Below, in pieces: positions 1-6,182 of a stretch of 36,459 bases of DNA. Position numbers and translations under genes: made by a program. Every line of letters starts with the position of its first letter. Position 1 is the stretch's first letter. The notes beneath the pieces are model-generated. The model did not search any database, was not told the origin of the DNA, and worked only from the letters and a program-made list of their open reading frames with translations. Source of the DNA: Candidatus Woesebacteria bacterium RIFCSPLOWO2_01_FULL_39_61 (GTDB taxonomy: Bacteria > Patescibacteriota > Microgenomatia > UBA8517); assembly GCA_001793155.1 (NCBI GenBank), contig MGHI01000012.1:1-36459 (forward strand), given 5' to 3'.

Positions 1-102
1 ACTTCCTTATTTGTGCATCAGACGGAATCTGATTGAACTTATACATCTCCTCCATTTTATTGTAAATGTGCCAACAGGTTTAGATTACCCCAATTTTGCC
101 TA

Positions 103-130
103 TTGACAAGCATTGTATATAGTATATACT
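103..130 (+). promoter_or_regulatory. Sigma-70-type promoter for the upstream RNA
   Basis: A perfect TTGACA (103-108) is followed after 16 nt by TATACT (125-130). The predicted transcription start is near 137, just before the first hairpin of the candidate RNA. No start codon with a long frame follows, which supports a non-coding transcript. Confidence 0.55.
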
Positions 131-136
131 ACTCCC

Positions 137-316
137 AATTGAAACAGCTTTGCGGTTTCGACCATTCTTAAAGTCTGGTTGCGACTCAAGCCAATCAATT
201 AACTAAACCACCGATATCTTGTACGCAAGTACAAAAAAATAAAGTTTTCTTTGGGGCGTCACCGTAAGGCGACACAACAAAAGACAAAATTTTATCGATA
301 CTCGGTGGTTTTTTCA
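137..316 (+). ncRNA. Candidate structured non-coding RNA, unknown class
   Basis: No protein gene is visible in the first 366 bases, but the stretch folds well on paper. A promoter (103-130) would start a transcript near 137. A closing helix pairs 205-214 (AAACCACCGA) with 302-311 (TCGGTGGTTT) and runs into a T tract, so it can double as a terminator. Inside are a perfect hairpin at 219-234 (TTGTAC, GCAA tetraloop, GTACAA), a long bulged helix pairing 241-253 with 278-293, and a cap at 258-273 (GTC A CC, GTAA tetraloop, GG C GAC). A further hairpin at 141-159 pairs GAAAC with GTTTC. I do not recognise the family: it lacks SRP, tmRNA and RNase P signatures. A long leader of ruvC is the alternative, but the terminator and ruvC's own -10 argue against it. 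Confidence 0.5.
302..316 (+). terminator. Terminator formed by the closing helix of the RNA
   Basis: TCGGTGGTTT at 302-311 pairs with 205-214, and T residues continue to 314. The helix is ten base pairs and ends directly in the T tract, as in an intrinsic terminator, though its two arms are about 90 nt apart. Confidence 0.45.
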
Positions 317-351
317 TTTATCTTACTATTACTTCTTTAGTCTTCGTTTAA

Positions 352-360
352 TGTTATAAT
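352..360 (+). promoter_or_regulatory. Extended -10 element of ruvC (leaderless)
   Basis: TGTTATAAT (352-360) matches the extended -10 consensus TGnTATAAT. The ruvC ATG begins at 367, where transcription would be expected to start, so the mRNA is probably leaderless. No good -35 box and no Shine-Dalgarno sequence are seen. Confidence 0.6.
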
Positions 361-366
361 CTCTTA

Positions 367-867
367 ATGCTTATTTTAGGAATCGATCCCGGAACCGCTA
401 CAACAGGTTATGGCCTCATAGAATCAAACGGTGACGGAAGCACAAAAGTGATTGACTGGGGGCTCATCGAAACCGACAAGGATAGGTTTAAAGAAAAACG
501 CCTCGAAGTAATCTATAAAGAAACCTTATCTTTAATAAAAACGCATTCTCCCGATCTTTTCGTTATGGAAAAGGTTTTTTTTGCAACCAACGCCAAAACA
601 GCAATTGCTGTCGGTCAAGCTCAAGGAGTACTCCTTTTGGCTGCTTCCAAAACCAAAGTCAGGGTGGTCGAATACGCTCCCGGGACTATTAAAAAAATTA
701 TTACAGGGGATGGGCGTGCAAAGAAAAAAGATATACAAAAATCGATTAGAAAAATGTTAGGAAACCAAGTAAAAAGCAAAGCTCATAAAAAAACTCATTT
801 TGATAACGCAGCGGATGCGTTGGCTGTGGCTTTAACGCATGCTTTAAGTATAAATCTGCCCCAATGA
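367..867 (+). CDS. ruvC: Holliday junction resolvase RuvC
   Basis: RuvC is the endonuclease that cuts Holliday junctions during recombination, working with RuvAB. The 166-aa product has the usual length and the RNase-H-like fold signatures: LGIDPGTATTGYG near the N-terminus with catalytic Asp7, VMEKVFF with Glu68, and DNAADALAVALTH near the C-terminus with Asp150. At the position three residues before Asp150, where family members often carry Asp or His, this protein has Asn147, next to Asp146. The ATG at 367 follows an extended -10 box by 6 nt, so a leaderless start is likely. The stop codon lies inside the 5' arm of a strong hairpin (859-894). ruvAB are not in the window. The family assignment is secure. 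Confidence 0.96.
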   Translation: MLILGIDPGTATTGYGLIESNGDGSTKVIDWGLIETDKDRFKEKRLEVIYKETLSLIKTHSPDLFVMEKVFFATNAKTAIAVGQAQGVLLLAASKTKVRVVEYAPGTIKKIITGDGRAKKKDIQKSIRKMLGNQVKSKAHKKTHFDNAADALAVALTHALSINLPQ

Positions 868-941
868 GATAGTGCAAACGCACATCTCATGGGGTCCCGT
901 GAGATGTCCCAAAGGGACTATATCACTGGGAGGAGGTGATA
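859..941 (+). promoter_or_regulatory. Multi-hairpin leader between ruvC and the next gene
   Basis: This short gap can form several hairpins. A (859-894) pairs CCCCAATGAGATAGTGC with GCACATCTCATGGGG, leaving two bulged A residues. B (883-906) pairs CATCTCA with TGAGATG and uses the 3' arm of A, so A and B exclude each other. C (906-918) is GTCCC-aaa-GGGAC. D (921-941) pairs TATCAC with GTGATA around a loop holding most of the AGGAGGTGA ribosome-binding site of the next gene. Competing stems ending in a sequestered binding site resemble a translational or attenuation switch. No known riboswitch core is recognised. Confidence 0.45.
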
Positions 942-944
942 AAA

Positions 945-1199
945 ATGGCTGAGTTTAAAGTAGGTCGAGTTACACATTATTACGATAAAATAGGTGTAGC
1001 TATTATCGAACTTGATTCAGATTTGGGAGTCGGGGACAGAATCAAATTTTCCCGGGGCGGTGAAGAATTGTTCGAACAGGACGTTGATTCGATCCAAATA
1101 GAGCACGAAAAGAAAGATAAAGCTGGTAAAGGAGATGTTATAGGATTAAAAACCACTCGAGAGGTTAAAGAAGGGGCGGAAGTTATTAGGCTTGCTTAA
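945..1199 (+). CDS. Translation elongation factor-like protein (EF-Tu domain-2-like)
   Basis: This 84-aa protein resembles the small beta-barrel of EF-Tu domain 2, seen in stand-alone 'elongation factor-like' proteins of CPR bacteria and archaea. Visible features are an N-terminal VGRVTHYYDKIGVAIIEL strand pair, GVGDRIKF in the middle (the loop contacting tRNA or nucleotide in true factors) and a final VKEGAEVIRL strand. No GTPase motifs are present, so it is not a full factor. The ATG at 945 is preferred over an in-frame GTG at 936 because AGGAGGTGA (931-939) is a strong ribosome-binding site at the right spacing. It is one of few genes here with a clear one. The exact function is unknown; RNA binding is an inference from the fold. 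Confidence 0.8.
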   Translation: MAEFKVGRVTHYYDKIGVAIIELDSDLGVGDRIKFSRGGEELFEQDVDSIQIEHEKKDKAGKGDVIGLKTTREVKEGAEVIRLA

Positions 1200-1239
1200 A
1201 TAATTAGTTTTTCGTAACCTTAAACTCTCATGACATTCT

Positions 1240-1264
1240 CCACGGACTAAGAGTCCGTGGTTTT
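1240..1264 (+). terminator. Intrinsic terminator after the EF-like gene
   Basis: CCACGGACT (1240-1248) and AGTCCGTGG (1252-1260) form a perfect 9-bp stem with an AAG loop, followed by TTTT. Outer inverted sequences (CATTCTC at 1234-1240 and GAGAATG at 1275-1281) could enlarge it. It may also be a dispersed palindromic repeat of the kind common in CPR genomes. Confidence 0.65.
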
Positions 1265-1301
1265 ACTTATGAAAGAGAATGACATATCAAGTTCAATTCC
1301 T

Positions 1302-1323
1302 CCCCGACAATATGTCGGGGTTT
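1302..1323 (+). terminator. Second GC-rich hairpin with T tract
   Basis: CCCCGACA (1302-1309) and TGTCGGGG (1313-1320) make a perfect 8-bp stem with an ATA loop, then TTT. It lies 13 nt before the next start codon, so it could terminate read-through, stall ribosomes or be a mobile palindrome. Confidence 0.45.
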
Positions 1324-1336
1324 CCTTGAAATTGCT

Positions 1337-1747
1337 ATGAGACGGAAAAGGTGGGTTAGTGTAGATTGGAAAAAAGCGCCTGACATCAAAAAAAGAGTTC
1401 TTCATCTAAAAACAGTTTTAGACCTTCCCTGGCTGAGGACTTCAAAAATATATTGCGTCCGTTCAAATTATTCAACATCCCGTGCATATGCACGTATTTG
1501 GGGATTATCTAAGGTCTGGCAGCTCGCTTTGGAAGTAGAACCAGCCTATATAATCGAGGTGCTTTCCGAGAAGTTTGACAACCTTGACACCGAGGAAAAA
1601 GATAGAGTTTTACTTCACGAAATATCTCATATTCCGAGAAACTTTTCCGGAAGTCTACTCCCGCACATAAGACGTCGCGGGAAAAGAAATTTTCACGATA
1701 GGGTAGAAGAACTTTTTTCAATGTATCTTAAAAACAGAAAGGGCTAA
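1337..1747 (+). CDS. Putative HExxH zinc metallopeptidase (phage-metallopeptidase-like)
   Basis: This 136-aa protein carries the zinc-binding motif HEISH (His94, Glu95, His98) in VLLHEISHIPRNFSG, followed by histidines at 110 and 120 that could be the third ligand. The layout, with a short N-terminal region, a single HExxH helix and a basic RRRGKR stretch before a final helix, matches small putative metallopeptidases known from phages, archaea and CPR genomes. No signal peptide or membrane segment is visible, so it is probably cytoplasmic. The substrate is unknown. It sits between two hairpins and holA with no obvious operon partner. I am fairly confident it is a metallopeptidase fold and much less sure it is an active protease. 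Confidence 0.72.
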   Translation: MRRKRWVSVDWKKAPDIKKRVLHLKTVLDLPWLRTSKIYCVRSNYSTSRAYARIWGLSKVWQLALEVEPAYIIEVLSEKFDNLDTEEKDRVLLHEISHIPRNFSGSLLPHIRRRGKRNFHDRVEELFSMYLKNRKG

Positions 1748-1748
1748 C

Positions 1749-1769
1749 GTACAAGGAGGGACCTTGTAC
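1749..1769 (+). repeat. REP-like hairpin enclosing a GGAGG sequence
   Basis: GTACAAGG (1749-1756), loop AGGGA and CCTTGTAC (1762-1769) form a perfect 8-bp stem. The reverse complement shares the core AAGGTCCNTCCTTG with the repeats around the transposase at 5397-6138, so this is probably a member of the same REP-like family. It contains a GGAGG (1755-1759), 17 nt before the holA start, too far for a normal ribosome-binding site. Confidence 0.6.
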
Positions 1770-1776
1770 ATACTTA

Positions 1777-2451
1777 ATGAAAATAATAATTTTGCACGGT
1801 GACGATGTAATCGGAAGTTACGATCGTCTTGCTAAATTTATTGAAATTGCAAAATTGAGAAATTGGGAAACCTATAAAATAGGAGACGGTAACTTAACAC
1901 TGACCGAAGCTTTAAGTTCGGGTTCTCTTTTTCAGAAAGAAAAGTTGATTATTCTTGAGAACGTCAGTTTAATTAATAAAATTACCTCTGATTGGATAAA
2001 CAAAGAAGCGGATAATTTAGATGCGACTCTCGTTATATATAATCAAGGAATTGTCGACCTCAAATTAATTAAATCTCTACCTAAAAATACAAAGGTTGAG
2101 GAATTTAAACTCAAAAGTTATATCTGGAATTTTCTTGACTCTTTTTATCCGGGTAATGTTAAAAATGTCTTACTTCTTTTGAATGAAGTAGTTAAAAAAG
2201 ACCCTGTGGAATTTTTGTTTACTTTACTCGTAAGACACTTAAGAGATTTATATTGGTTAAAAATTGATCCGAAGGCACTGAATTATCCATCCTGGCGTTT
2301 GTCTAAACTTAAAAGACAAGCTTCTAGATTTAGCGAGAAAGTTTTAAAAAGTATAATAGCAGATTTGGCTGATGCCGATATCAAGTCAAAAACATCCCAG
2401 GTTGATTTAAAAGACTCGCTTGATTTTCTGATAGCAACCAAATTAGAATAG
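1777..2451 (+). CDS. holA: DNA polymerase III delta subunit-like protein (HolA)
   Basis: HolA is the clamp-loader subunit that opens the sliding clamp for replicative polymerase. The 224-aa protein is short compared with the usual 300-340 aa, but has the expected order: an N-terminal ILHGDDVIGSYDRL segment where the degraded AAA+ domain begins, SGSLFQKEKLIILEN (the 'sff...rlv.v.n' region of the family), a central stretch of helices with FLFTLLVRHLRDLYWLK, and the C-terminal LADADIKSKTSQVD signature typical of HolA domain III. No Walker motifs are present, which is normal for delta. A REP-like hairpin containing GGAGG lies just upstream. The shortness fits reduced CPR delta proteins; assignment rests on the C-terminal signature. 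Confidence 0.82.
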   Translation: MKIIILHGDDVIGSYDRLAKFIEIAKLRNWETYKIGDGNLTLTEALSSGSLFQKEKLIILENVSLINKITSDWINKEADNLDATLVIYNQGIVDLKLIKSLPKNTKVEEFKLKSYIWNFLDSFYPGNVKNVLLLLNEVVKKDPVEFLFTLLVRHLRDLYWLKIDPKALNYPSWRLSKLKRQASRFSEKVLKSIIADLADADIKSKTSQVDLKDSLDFLIATKLE

Positions 2452-2458
2452 TTACTAC

Positions 2459-3892
2459 ATGCAAGTAAACCCTTTAATTTTTAGAAACTATGATATTAGA
2501 GGAGTAGTGGATAAAGATTTAAATCCTCAAATTGTAGAAGCAATTGCTAAAGCCTATGGTACATTTTTAAGAAAAAGGAAAATTAAACAAGCTGTCATAG
2601 GTTACGATTGTCGCCTTAGTGGGCCTTCTTATCATGAAGCATTTATAAAGGGACTGACATCTTGTGGAATCGATTTGATAGATTTAGGAATGGTTATGAC
2701 TCAAATGGTCTATTATGGCCAATATAGATTCCAGACCAATGGCGGAGTCATGATAACAGCCTCACATAATCCCTGGAATTATAATGGTTTTAAACTTGCA
2801 ATCGGTTATTCATTAACAACTGGACCAGAAGAAGTTCAAGAACTTAGAAAACTTGTAGAGACTGAAAGTTTCTTTAAATCCGAAAAAAAAGGCGAGGTAA
2901 CCAAAGCAGATATAAAAGAAGATTATATTCACGATGTCTTGAAAAGGATTGAAATAAAAAGACCTTATAAGATTGTTATGGACACACATAAAGGAACAAC
3001 AACTCTTTTCAATCCCGAAATAGCTAAAAAAGCTGGGTGTGAGGTTATTGAAATGAACTCCGGAATGGACGGTTCATTTCCTGCAGGGACACCCGATCCA
3101 ACAGACGCCAAATTAATGGCTAATTTAGCTAAAGCCACTTTAGAAAATAAAGCGGATGTAGGCTTGGCCTATGACGGTGATGGGGATAGGATAGGCTTTG
3201 TCGATGAAAAGGGCAGAGTCTTGTGGAACGACGTAGCTGTTGCAATTTTTTCAAAAGAAATTTTGGAAAGGTTTCCAGGAACGAAAATCGTTTACAATAC
3301 ACTTTGCTCACAAGTTGTCAAAGAGGTTATAAAGGCAAATGGTGGAACACCTATTATGTGGCTAACAGGTCATGCTTTTATTAAAGCTAAAATTGCCGAA
3401 GTGGGTGCAGCTTTTGGTGGAGAACTTTCAGGTCATTTCTTTTTTGCTGATAATGCTTACGGACACGACGATGGTACTTATGCAACTTTAAGGGTACTTG
3501 AATACCTTTCTGAAAAAAATATGACCTTGAGTCAGCTTTATGAAACTTTTCCACAATTTATATCTTCTCCCGAAATTAAAGTTGGTTGTCCAGATGATAA
3601 GAAAAAAGATGTTATTAAAGATCTTTCGGTAAAATTTAAGAAAGACTTTGCAAACGCAGAAATTACTGATGAAAATGTTATTCCTGGCGATGACGGCGTT
3701 CGGGCTGACTTTAATGACGGTATGCTCGTTATCAGATACTCACAGAACGGACCATATATTACCGTTAAGTTCGAGGCAGTAACACAAGAAGTTTTCGAAA
3801 AACGTAGAAAATATGTTAGCGATATGCTTCATTCGTATAAGGAGGTTATTTGGGACGACCCTTTGTGTGTAAATATTGATTTTGTAAAGTAG
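2459..3892 (+). CDS. Phosphomannomutase/phosphoglucomutase (alpha-D-phosphohexomutase)
   Basis: The enzyme interconverts hexose 1- and 6-phosphates, feeding sugar-nucleotide synthesis. The 477-aa product shows all four family signatures: FRNYDIRG at the N-terminus (substrate entry), TASHNPWNYNGFK with the phosphoserine Ser102, DGDGDRIGFVD (the Mg2+ loop), GGELSGHFFF (the sugar-binding loop), and RYSQNGPYITVKFEA for the C-terminal phosphate-binding loop. The arrangement is nearest to ManB/AlgC-type phosphomannomutase/phosphoglucomutase; sugar preference cannot be read from the sequence. The start at 2459 lies 8 nt after holA, so it is probably co-transcribed. The neighbouring phosphatase, HAD and PGI/PMI genes make a hexose-phosphate cluster. 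Confidence 0.94.
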   Translation: MQVNPLIFRNYDIRGVVDKDLNPQIVEAIAKAYGTFLRKRKIKQAVIGYDCRLSGPSYHEAFIKGLTSCGIDLIDLGMVMTQMVYYGQYRFQTNGGVMITASHNPWNYNGFKLAIGYSLTTGPEEVQELRKLVETESFFKSEKKGEVTKADIKEDYIHDVLKRIEIKRPYKIVMDTHKGTTTLFNPEIAKKAGCEVIEMNSGMDGSFPAGTPDPTDAKLMANLAKATLENKADVGLAYDGDGDRIGFVDEKGRVLWNDVAVAIFSKEILERFPGTKIVYNTLCSQVVKEVIKANGGTPIMWLTGHAFIKAKIAEVGAAFGGELSGHFFFADNAYGHDDGTYATLRVLEYLSEKNMTLSQLYETFPQFISSPEIKVGCPDDKKKDVIKDLSVKFKKDFANAEITDENVIPGDDGVRADFNDGMLVIRYSQNGPYITVKFEAVTQEVFEKRRKYVSDMLHSYKEVIWDDPLCVNIDFVK

Positions 3893-3921
3893 TTTGAAGC
3901 ACCAATACACCCCCAACTGTA

Positions 3922-4731
3922 ATGGATAAGTACAGAAACATAGGAATTGAAGCTGTCTTAAAATCAGGTCAATTTCTTCTTAAAAATAGGGATAATGTTA
4001 AAAAAATTAAAGATAAATTTGGCGGAGCGGATATTTTAACAACAGCGGATAAAAAATCCGAAGAAATAATCACTTCTATTATTCACAAAAATTTTCCAAG
4101 CCACGCAATCTTTTCCGAAGAGTCTGGAGAAATTTACGGTGGAAGTGATCTCCAGTGGGTTATGGATCCTCTTGATGGAACCAAACATTATATTAAAGGT
4201 TTACCATTCTTCGCAGTGAGTCTTGCCTTAAGAAATCAAAAGGGACCTGTACTTGCATTCACTTTTATTCCAATAACAAATGAGCTTTTCATCTCTGAAA
4301 AAGATCGTGGTGTCACTTTCGATGGGAAAAATTGTAAGGTATCTGGGGAACAAAGCTTGGCTAACGCGATTATTTATGTAGAATTTCCGTCTTCAAGATT
4401 TAAGGTGGATTGGAAAAAAGAAGATTACGACAGAGCCTGGAGATTGTACGAAAACCTTACTAGGGCTTGCTTCAGAACCAGAGCGTACGGGTCGGGTCCA
4501 ATAGGTATGGCTTATACGGCGATGGGAGGGTTTGACGCCTATGTACGTTTTCAGCCGCTTTCTTATGAAGATGTTTTAGGCGGCTCGTTAATGATTAAGG
4601 AAGCGGGAGGTGAAATTACTGACCAACACGGGAAAGGTGTCGAGATGAAAGGGAACGAACCGGATACAAGACTTGTTGCTTCCAACGGTAAAATTCACGA
4701 GTATATTCTAGATATTTTATCTCAAAAATGA
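3922..4731 (+). CDS. Inositol monophosphatase family phosphatase
   Basis: Members of this Mg2+-dependent family remove phosphate from small molecules such as inositol phosphate, fructose-1,6-bisphosphate, histidinol phosphate or 3'-phosphoadenosine phosphate. The 269-aa protein has ADILTTADKKSEEII, the acidic SEESGE, the metal-binding motif WVMDPLDGTKHYIKGLPFF, and near the C-terminus SYEDVLGGSLMIKEAGGEI, the equivalent of the WDxAAG...EAGG signature with Asp kept and the Trp replaced. The exact substrate is unresolved. The last four bases overlap the next gene's start (ATGA), so translation of the two is probably coupled, and the pair likely act on related sugar phosphates. Confidence 0.9.
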   Translation: MDKYRNIGIEAVLKSGQFLLKNRDNVKKIKDKFGGADILTTADKKSEEIITSIIHKNFPSHAIFSEESGEIYGGSDLQWVMDPLDGTKHYIKGLPFFAVSLALRNQKGPVLAFTFIPITNELFISEKDRGVTFDGKNCKVSGEQSLANAIIYVEFPSSRFKVDWKKEDYDRAWRLYENLTRACFRTRAYGSGPIGMAYTAMGGFDAYVRFQPLSYEDVLGGSLMIKEAGGEITDQHGKGVEMKGNEPDTRLVASNGKIHEYILDILSQK

Positions 4732-5396
4732 TCAAGGGAGTGATTTTTGATTTTAATGGAGTAATAGTTGAAGACTATCCTTTACAAAAGGAGGCCTGGA
4801 ATACTATCTCCAAAAAGTTACGGAAAACCGAGATAACGGATAATGAAATGCTTAATAAAATTAGGGGAGTGAGGACGGCAGATACCGTAAGAAGAATGTC
4901 CGGTAATAAACTGAGCGATGAAGAAGTACAAAATATATCGAATGAAAAAGATAAAATAATTCAAAAATTATTGAAAACCAGTCCGTTATTTCGTTTGAAT
5001 GTAGGCCTCGAAGGTTTCTTCAATGAATTGAAAGAAAAAAACATTCTAATAACTATTGCTACATCCCAAAGTTTTAATAACCTTACGCTATCTTTCAAAA
5101 GACTGAAACTTGGTAACTGGTTTGAGATAGAAAAAGTTATATATAACGACGGTACTTATCCTGGCAAACCGGCACCTGATGCTTATATTTTAGCTGCTGA
5201 AAAAATAGCTATAAAACCATCAGAATGTTTGGTATTCGAAGATGCCGTTAATGGCATAAAATCCGCTTTCTCTGCTGGAGTAAAAACAATTGTCGCTGTA
5301 GGTAACGACGAAAGGTTAAAAGTACTACTTAAACAAAGTGGAGTTGTAAAAGGAATACACAATTTTACTGAAATTAATATAAATACTTTCTTTTAA
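4728..5396 (+). CDS. HAD-superfamily hydrolase, beta-phosphoglucomutase-like, with Asn at the second motif-I Asp
   Basis: This 222-aa protein has the layout of HAD subfamily I with a helical cap: motif I VIFDFNGVIVED, motif II TIATSQ, a motif-III Lys in YPGKPAPDAYILAAE, and motif IV VFEDAVNGIKSAFSAG. These match beta-phosphoglucomutase and related phosphatases. The oddity is motif I: the nucleophile Asp8 is kept but residue 10, the general acid/base Asp in beta-phosphoglucomutase, is Asn (codon AAT). An Asp10-to-Asn change is known to cripple Lactococcus beta-phosphoglucomutase, so mutase activity is unlikely; a slow phosphatase or phosphate-binding role is possible. It is translationally coupled to the upstream phosphatase by a 4-bp overlap. 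Confidence 0.86.
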   Translation: MIKGVIFDFNGVIVEDYPLQKEAWNTISKKLRKTEITDNEMLNKIRGVRTADTVRRMSGNKLSDEEVQNISNEKDKIIQKLLKTSPLFRLNVGLEGFFNELKEKNILITIATSQSFNNLTLSFKRLKLGNWFEIEKVIYNDGTYPGKPAPDAYILAAEKIAIKPSECLVFEDAVNGIKSAFSAGVKTIVAVGNDERLKVLLKQSGVVKGIHNFTEININTFF

Positions 5397-5419
5397 CTTT
5401 AAAGGTCCGTCCTTTGAAG
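5397..5419 (+). repeat. REP-like element, downstream of the transposase gene
   Basis: The 18 bases CTTTAAAGGTCCGTCCTT (5397-5414) are identical to the elements at 5910 and 6116. Here the arms TTTAAAGG and CCTTTGAA pair around TCCGT with one wobble, giving a hairpin just past the 3' end of the transposase gene. Confidence 0.75.
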
Positions 5420-5430
5420 TGAACGCATGA

Positions 5431-6102
5431 TTAGTCTAAGGTAAGTTTTTCTAATATAGTAGCGCTATCAGTTTTATTATTTTCGACAAAGGTTTTGTAA
5501 TCATTAAATTTGCTAACTACTGGCATTATAGGAGACTTAAAAAACTTTAATATAAAATTTGGATTGAGCCATAAAGTATTTCTCAAACCTAAATAATCTG
5601 CATAAGAAGAATAAGCTTTTGTTAAAACGCTGATATATTCGGCAGGGTTTAGATGGATGTAACGTGTGAGATGTAAAAGGTATTCATCATTGGTTATAAG
5701 TACCGCTTTATATCTTCCCTGATATAAAGGTCCTATACGATCATATTTACGGTTGAAGTAAGCTGCATATCTAGTACTGATAGATCTCATAAAACTTTTA
5801 ATTGTTTCTTTACTTTTTTGCTTTAGTAATAAATGAAAATGGTTTGGCATAAGACAATAAGCGATAAGGGTTATATTATGATGGAAGTTCTTAACGGGAC
5901 GCTTTATACCTTTAAAGGTCCGTCCTTGCAAGTTGAAATCGATTTTTTTAATTACCGGTATTGATAGTGCTTCTTTTAGATATTTCAAAAAGACTTTGTA
6001 GTCTTGTCTATCCCGAAAAACTTTTTGCTTTGCCACACCTCTATTATAAATGTGGTAATAACTATCGCTAACATATATCTTTAGTATATTACGACTGGGC
6101 AT
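5431..6102 (-). CDS. REP-associated tyrosine transposase (RAYT, Y1/IS200-like)
   Basis: RAYTs are single-domain HUH/Y1 transposases that act on REP palindromes. The 223-aa product has the family N-terminus (SDSYYHIYNRGV), the metal-binding HFH in YCLMPNHFHLLLKQ, and the catalytic Tyr region SISTRYAAYFNRKY followed by GPLYQGRYKAVLI and YIHLNPAEYI. It appears intact. REP-like elements sit on both sides (5397-5419 and 6116-6138), and a 23-bp copy identical to the upstream one lies within the gene (5910-5932), adding residues LQGRTFKG in frame. That insertion falls between the N-terminal strand and the HFH motif, in a position likely to be a loop. The gene interrupts a run of plus-strand metabolic genes, consistent with a mobile arrival. 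Confidence 0.93.
   Translation of the reverse strand: MPSRNILKIYVSDSYYHIYNRGVAKQKVFRDRQDYKVFLKYLKEALSIPVIKKIDFNLQGRTFKGIKRPVKNFHHNITLIAYCLMPNHFHLLLKQKSKETIKSFMRSISTRYAAYFNRKYDRIGPLYQGRYKAVLITNDEYLLHLTRYIHLNPAEYISVLTKAYSSYADYLGLRNTLWLNPNFILKFFKSPIMPVVSKFNDYKTFVENNKTDSATILEKLTLD
5910..5932 (+). repeat. REP-like element captured inside the transposase reading frame
   Basis: The 23 bases here, with core AAAGGTCCGTCCTTGCAAG, are identical to 6116-6138 upstream of the gene. On the minus strand they are translated as part of the transposase (LQGRTFKG). Identity at DNA level between coding and non-coding copies argues for recent insertion or ongoing conversion. Confidence 0.8.
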
Positions 6103-6115
6103 ATTTATATGCTAG

Positions 6116-6138
6116 CTTTAAAGGTCCGTCCTTGCAAG
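6116..6138 (+). repeat. REP-like element upstream of the transposase gene
   Basis: This copy lies just beyond the 5' end of the transposase gene and before the PGI/PMI promoter region. It contains AAGG...CCTT arms around TCCGT and the self-complementary CTTGCAAG at its end. Confidence 0.8.
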
Positions 6139-6172
6139 CTTTATAATTATAAAATAAGAAGTTAGTATGAAT

Positions 6173-6178
6173 TATAAT
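6173..6178 (+). promoter_or_regulatory. -10 box next to the PGI/PMI start codon
   Basis: TATAAT at 6173-6178 ends 4 nt before the ATG at 6183, which would give a leaderless mRNA. A second TATAAT at 6142-6147 would give a leader of about 29 nt. Neither has a clear -35 partner, so which one is used is uncertain. Confidence 0.4.
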
Positions 6179-6182
6179 AATT

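Noticed and set aside
137-316. SRP RNA, tmRNA, RNase P or a known riboswitch
   Set aside because: None of their conserved cores is seen: no GGAAGCAGC-type SRP loop, no tRNA-like ends, and the size is too small for RNase P.
936-944. GTG start for the EF-like protein
   Set aside because: The GTG is part of the ribosome-binding site AGGAGGTGA; ATG 945 is correctly spaced.
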